Shown here: positions 62,575 to 64,000 of the stretch, one piece after another
Layout: every line of letters starts with the position of its first letter
How positions within the stretch are numbered: position 1 is the first letter of the stretch
DNA from: Anaeramoeba flamelloides
Taxonomy: Eukaryota > Metamonada > Anaeramoebidae
Direction: 5' to 3'
Length of the DNA: 64,000 nt
NCBI GenBank assembly: GCA_027625915.1
Contig: JANTQA010000047.1
Coordinates: forward strand, 5,456,001-5,520,000
Translations under genes and position numbers: made by a program
Notes under the pieces: model-generated
What the model was told of the DNA's origin: nothing
Database searches by the model: none
The model's input: only the letters and a program-made list of their open reading frames with translations

Positions 62575-63085
62575 ATCTCAATTATTTTTATTCATAGTTA
62601 ACCTTTGAAAATCAAGGAATATATAAACAGAATAATGTACATTTTATGAATAGTTGATATTTGTAACAAGTAAATTATAATTAATCTATAAATTTTCGTT
62701 AACATATTGAAAACCCAATATTCTATCTGGAAGATTTAGAAAAACATCAAGTTCTTTTAGATCAATCATTTAAGATCAAATAAAATAATGATAGAAATCA
62801 ATATGATTTCTCTATTGTCATTTTAACTGTTTCAGTAACAATATAATAATATGTTTTTACTAAGCCAATATAGATCTTGCAAACTTTTAAATAAATTAGA
62901 ACTAAATTACATGTTAAAAAAAAAAATTGAAAATGTGCAAAAATATGAAAAATTCAAAAAAAAATGAAATTTCCGAAATATTTTTTTGTTAGAATTTCCA
63001 AAACAGTCTGAAAAAAATGTAATTCACTCATTACAGCTGGTTCCCTTTGACTTGAAAATGGTTTATTTAACACTTGAAAAATAAA
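62575..63085 (+). repeat. Dispersed repeat, copy 2 (partner 44800-45450)
   Basis: AATCTATAAATTTTCGTTAA, GAAATCAATATGATTTCTC, AATGTGCAAAAATATGAAAA and CCCTTTGACTTGAAAAT align with the 44.8-45.4 kb copy, without the MITE found there. Confidence 0.6.
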
Positions 63086-64000
63086 TATTTCTTAAAGTTT
63101 GAATCATTAATATCTGATTTTGTGAAATTTTATCTGACAAAATAATTAAAATTAATTAGAACTTTATGCTGCATTAAAATACAACATAAAATGTCTTTGA
63201 AATTTTTTTCAAAAAAAAACCTCTAAATTTTGCATTTTTGAAATACTCTCACATAATAAATATTATTCTATATAACAATTTTAAAAAAGGTTTACAACTT
63301 TATTAGGTGTTAATGGAAAGTGCAAAAAAAAATGAAAATTTACGTTATATTTTTTTCATTTTTAATTGTAAAATTTTTGAAATTTTTATTTGACTTAGTG
63401 GAGAGATTATTTTAATCTATTTTTTTAATAGTCTAAGAAACGAATTATATTTTTCAATTTTAAAATAAAATCAAATATTTCTTTAAAAAGATATTGCTAA
63501 ATTAAATTGAAAAACTGTATTATTTTCGGTTTTTGGAATATTTTTTATCATTTTATTTTTTTTCATGTTTGAGTTTTAATTTATATTGCCTGTTTTTTTC
63601 TACGAATTATTAATATTTATTCTTTTTTCTTTCTTAATGTTCAATCAAAAATTCATTCATTTAAACTTTTTAAAAAAAAAAAATATCCCAAAAATAGGTG
63701 TTTTTTTCAAAAGTTGGTAATTTTGAAAAAGGGGAGTATTCGAATCTTAATGAGTTTAATAACAATCTTTTCTTAATTACATAAAATTATCATAACTTTA
63801 AAAAAATAATTTATAAAAGATGTATAACTGAAATCCAATGTGTAGTTTTGGCTAACTGTAATTTTCAGAATTCATTTTTTCCTTGTGGTGATGTCAAGAA
63901 AGAAATTAAAGGTATGAATTTAAAATTTTAAAAAGTATAAAGTTTATTAATATTATGTTTAAATTTTAAATATAATAATTTATTCAGATGAAAAAGAAAT

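Larger units (their letters stand above)
59618..64000. other. Intergenic to window end, repeats only
   Basis: No gene seen after the USP stop. It contains the 59794-60378 inverted-repeat element, a dispersed repeat (60395-60615), two degraded palindrome arrays (about 60640-61110 and 61480-62170) and a dispersed repeat (62575-63085). 63.1-64.0 kb is featureless AT-rich DNA. Confidence 0.6.

Overview
This window is nuclear DNA of a very AT-rich protist. It has spliceosomal introns with GT..AG borders (about 0.05 to 4.3 kb), long homopolymers, the standard genetic code, proteins full of KE, KS, N and S/T repeats, and abundant small transposon relics. The gene set is purely eukaryotic: a formin, a 20S proteasome alpha subunit, an SCY1-like pseudokinase, a polyprenol reductase and a giant USP-type deubiquitinase. 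The KE-rich composition recalls Anaeramoeba-like or other amoeboid protists, but that placement is a low-confidence inference.

Layout. 1-3484 (+): 3' part of a diaphanous-type formin whose 5' end lies outside the window. 5203-9346 (-): proteasome alpha-5 copy A, a two-exon gene whose 32-codon first exon lies 3.4 kb from the second. 11869-19027 (+): SCYL2-like pseudokinase with a 4.1 kb intron and several apparent frame slips at A/T homopolymers. 20936-25961 (-): proteasome alpha-5 copy B, encoding the same protein as copy A. 26.2-37.1 kb: a gene-poor stretch with one tRNA-Asp(GUC), a tRNA-like element and many repeats. 37114-37947 (+): polyprenol reductase (SRD5A3-like). 42795-43934 (+): an unrecognised protein. 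48514-59617 (+): USP9X/24/34-type deubiquitinase in two large exons, with Asn at the usual catalytic His position. 59.6-64 kb: repeats only.

The genes are unrelated housekeeping or cytoskeletal genes and form no operon or pathway cluster. What is unusual is the repeat landscape. It contains LINE relics with a zinc-knuckle C-terminus, arrays of distinct 70-75 bp palindromes lying at the same place in several LINE copies, and several MITE families (TTAA-flanked, TA-flanked CAGT and CTGG families, a TTA-flanked CCCTAA family). There is also a direct segmental duplication (5.13-9.55 and 20.87-26.17 kb) that allows empty-site comparison for several insertions. I found no LTR or virus-like element, no CRISPR and no clear new multi-gene system. 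The strongest candidates for something undescribed are the LINE-associated palindrome arrays and the possibly inactive giant USP. All alignments were made by eye.
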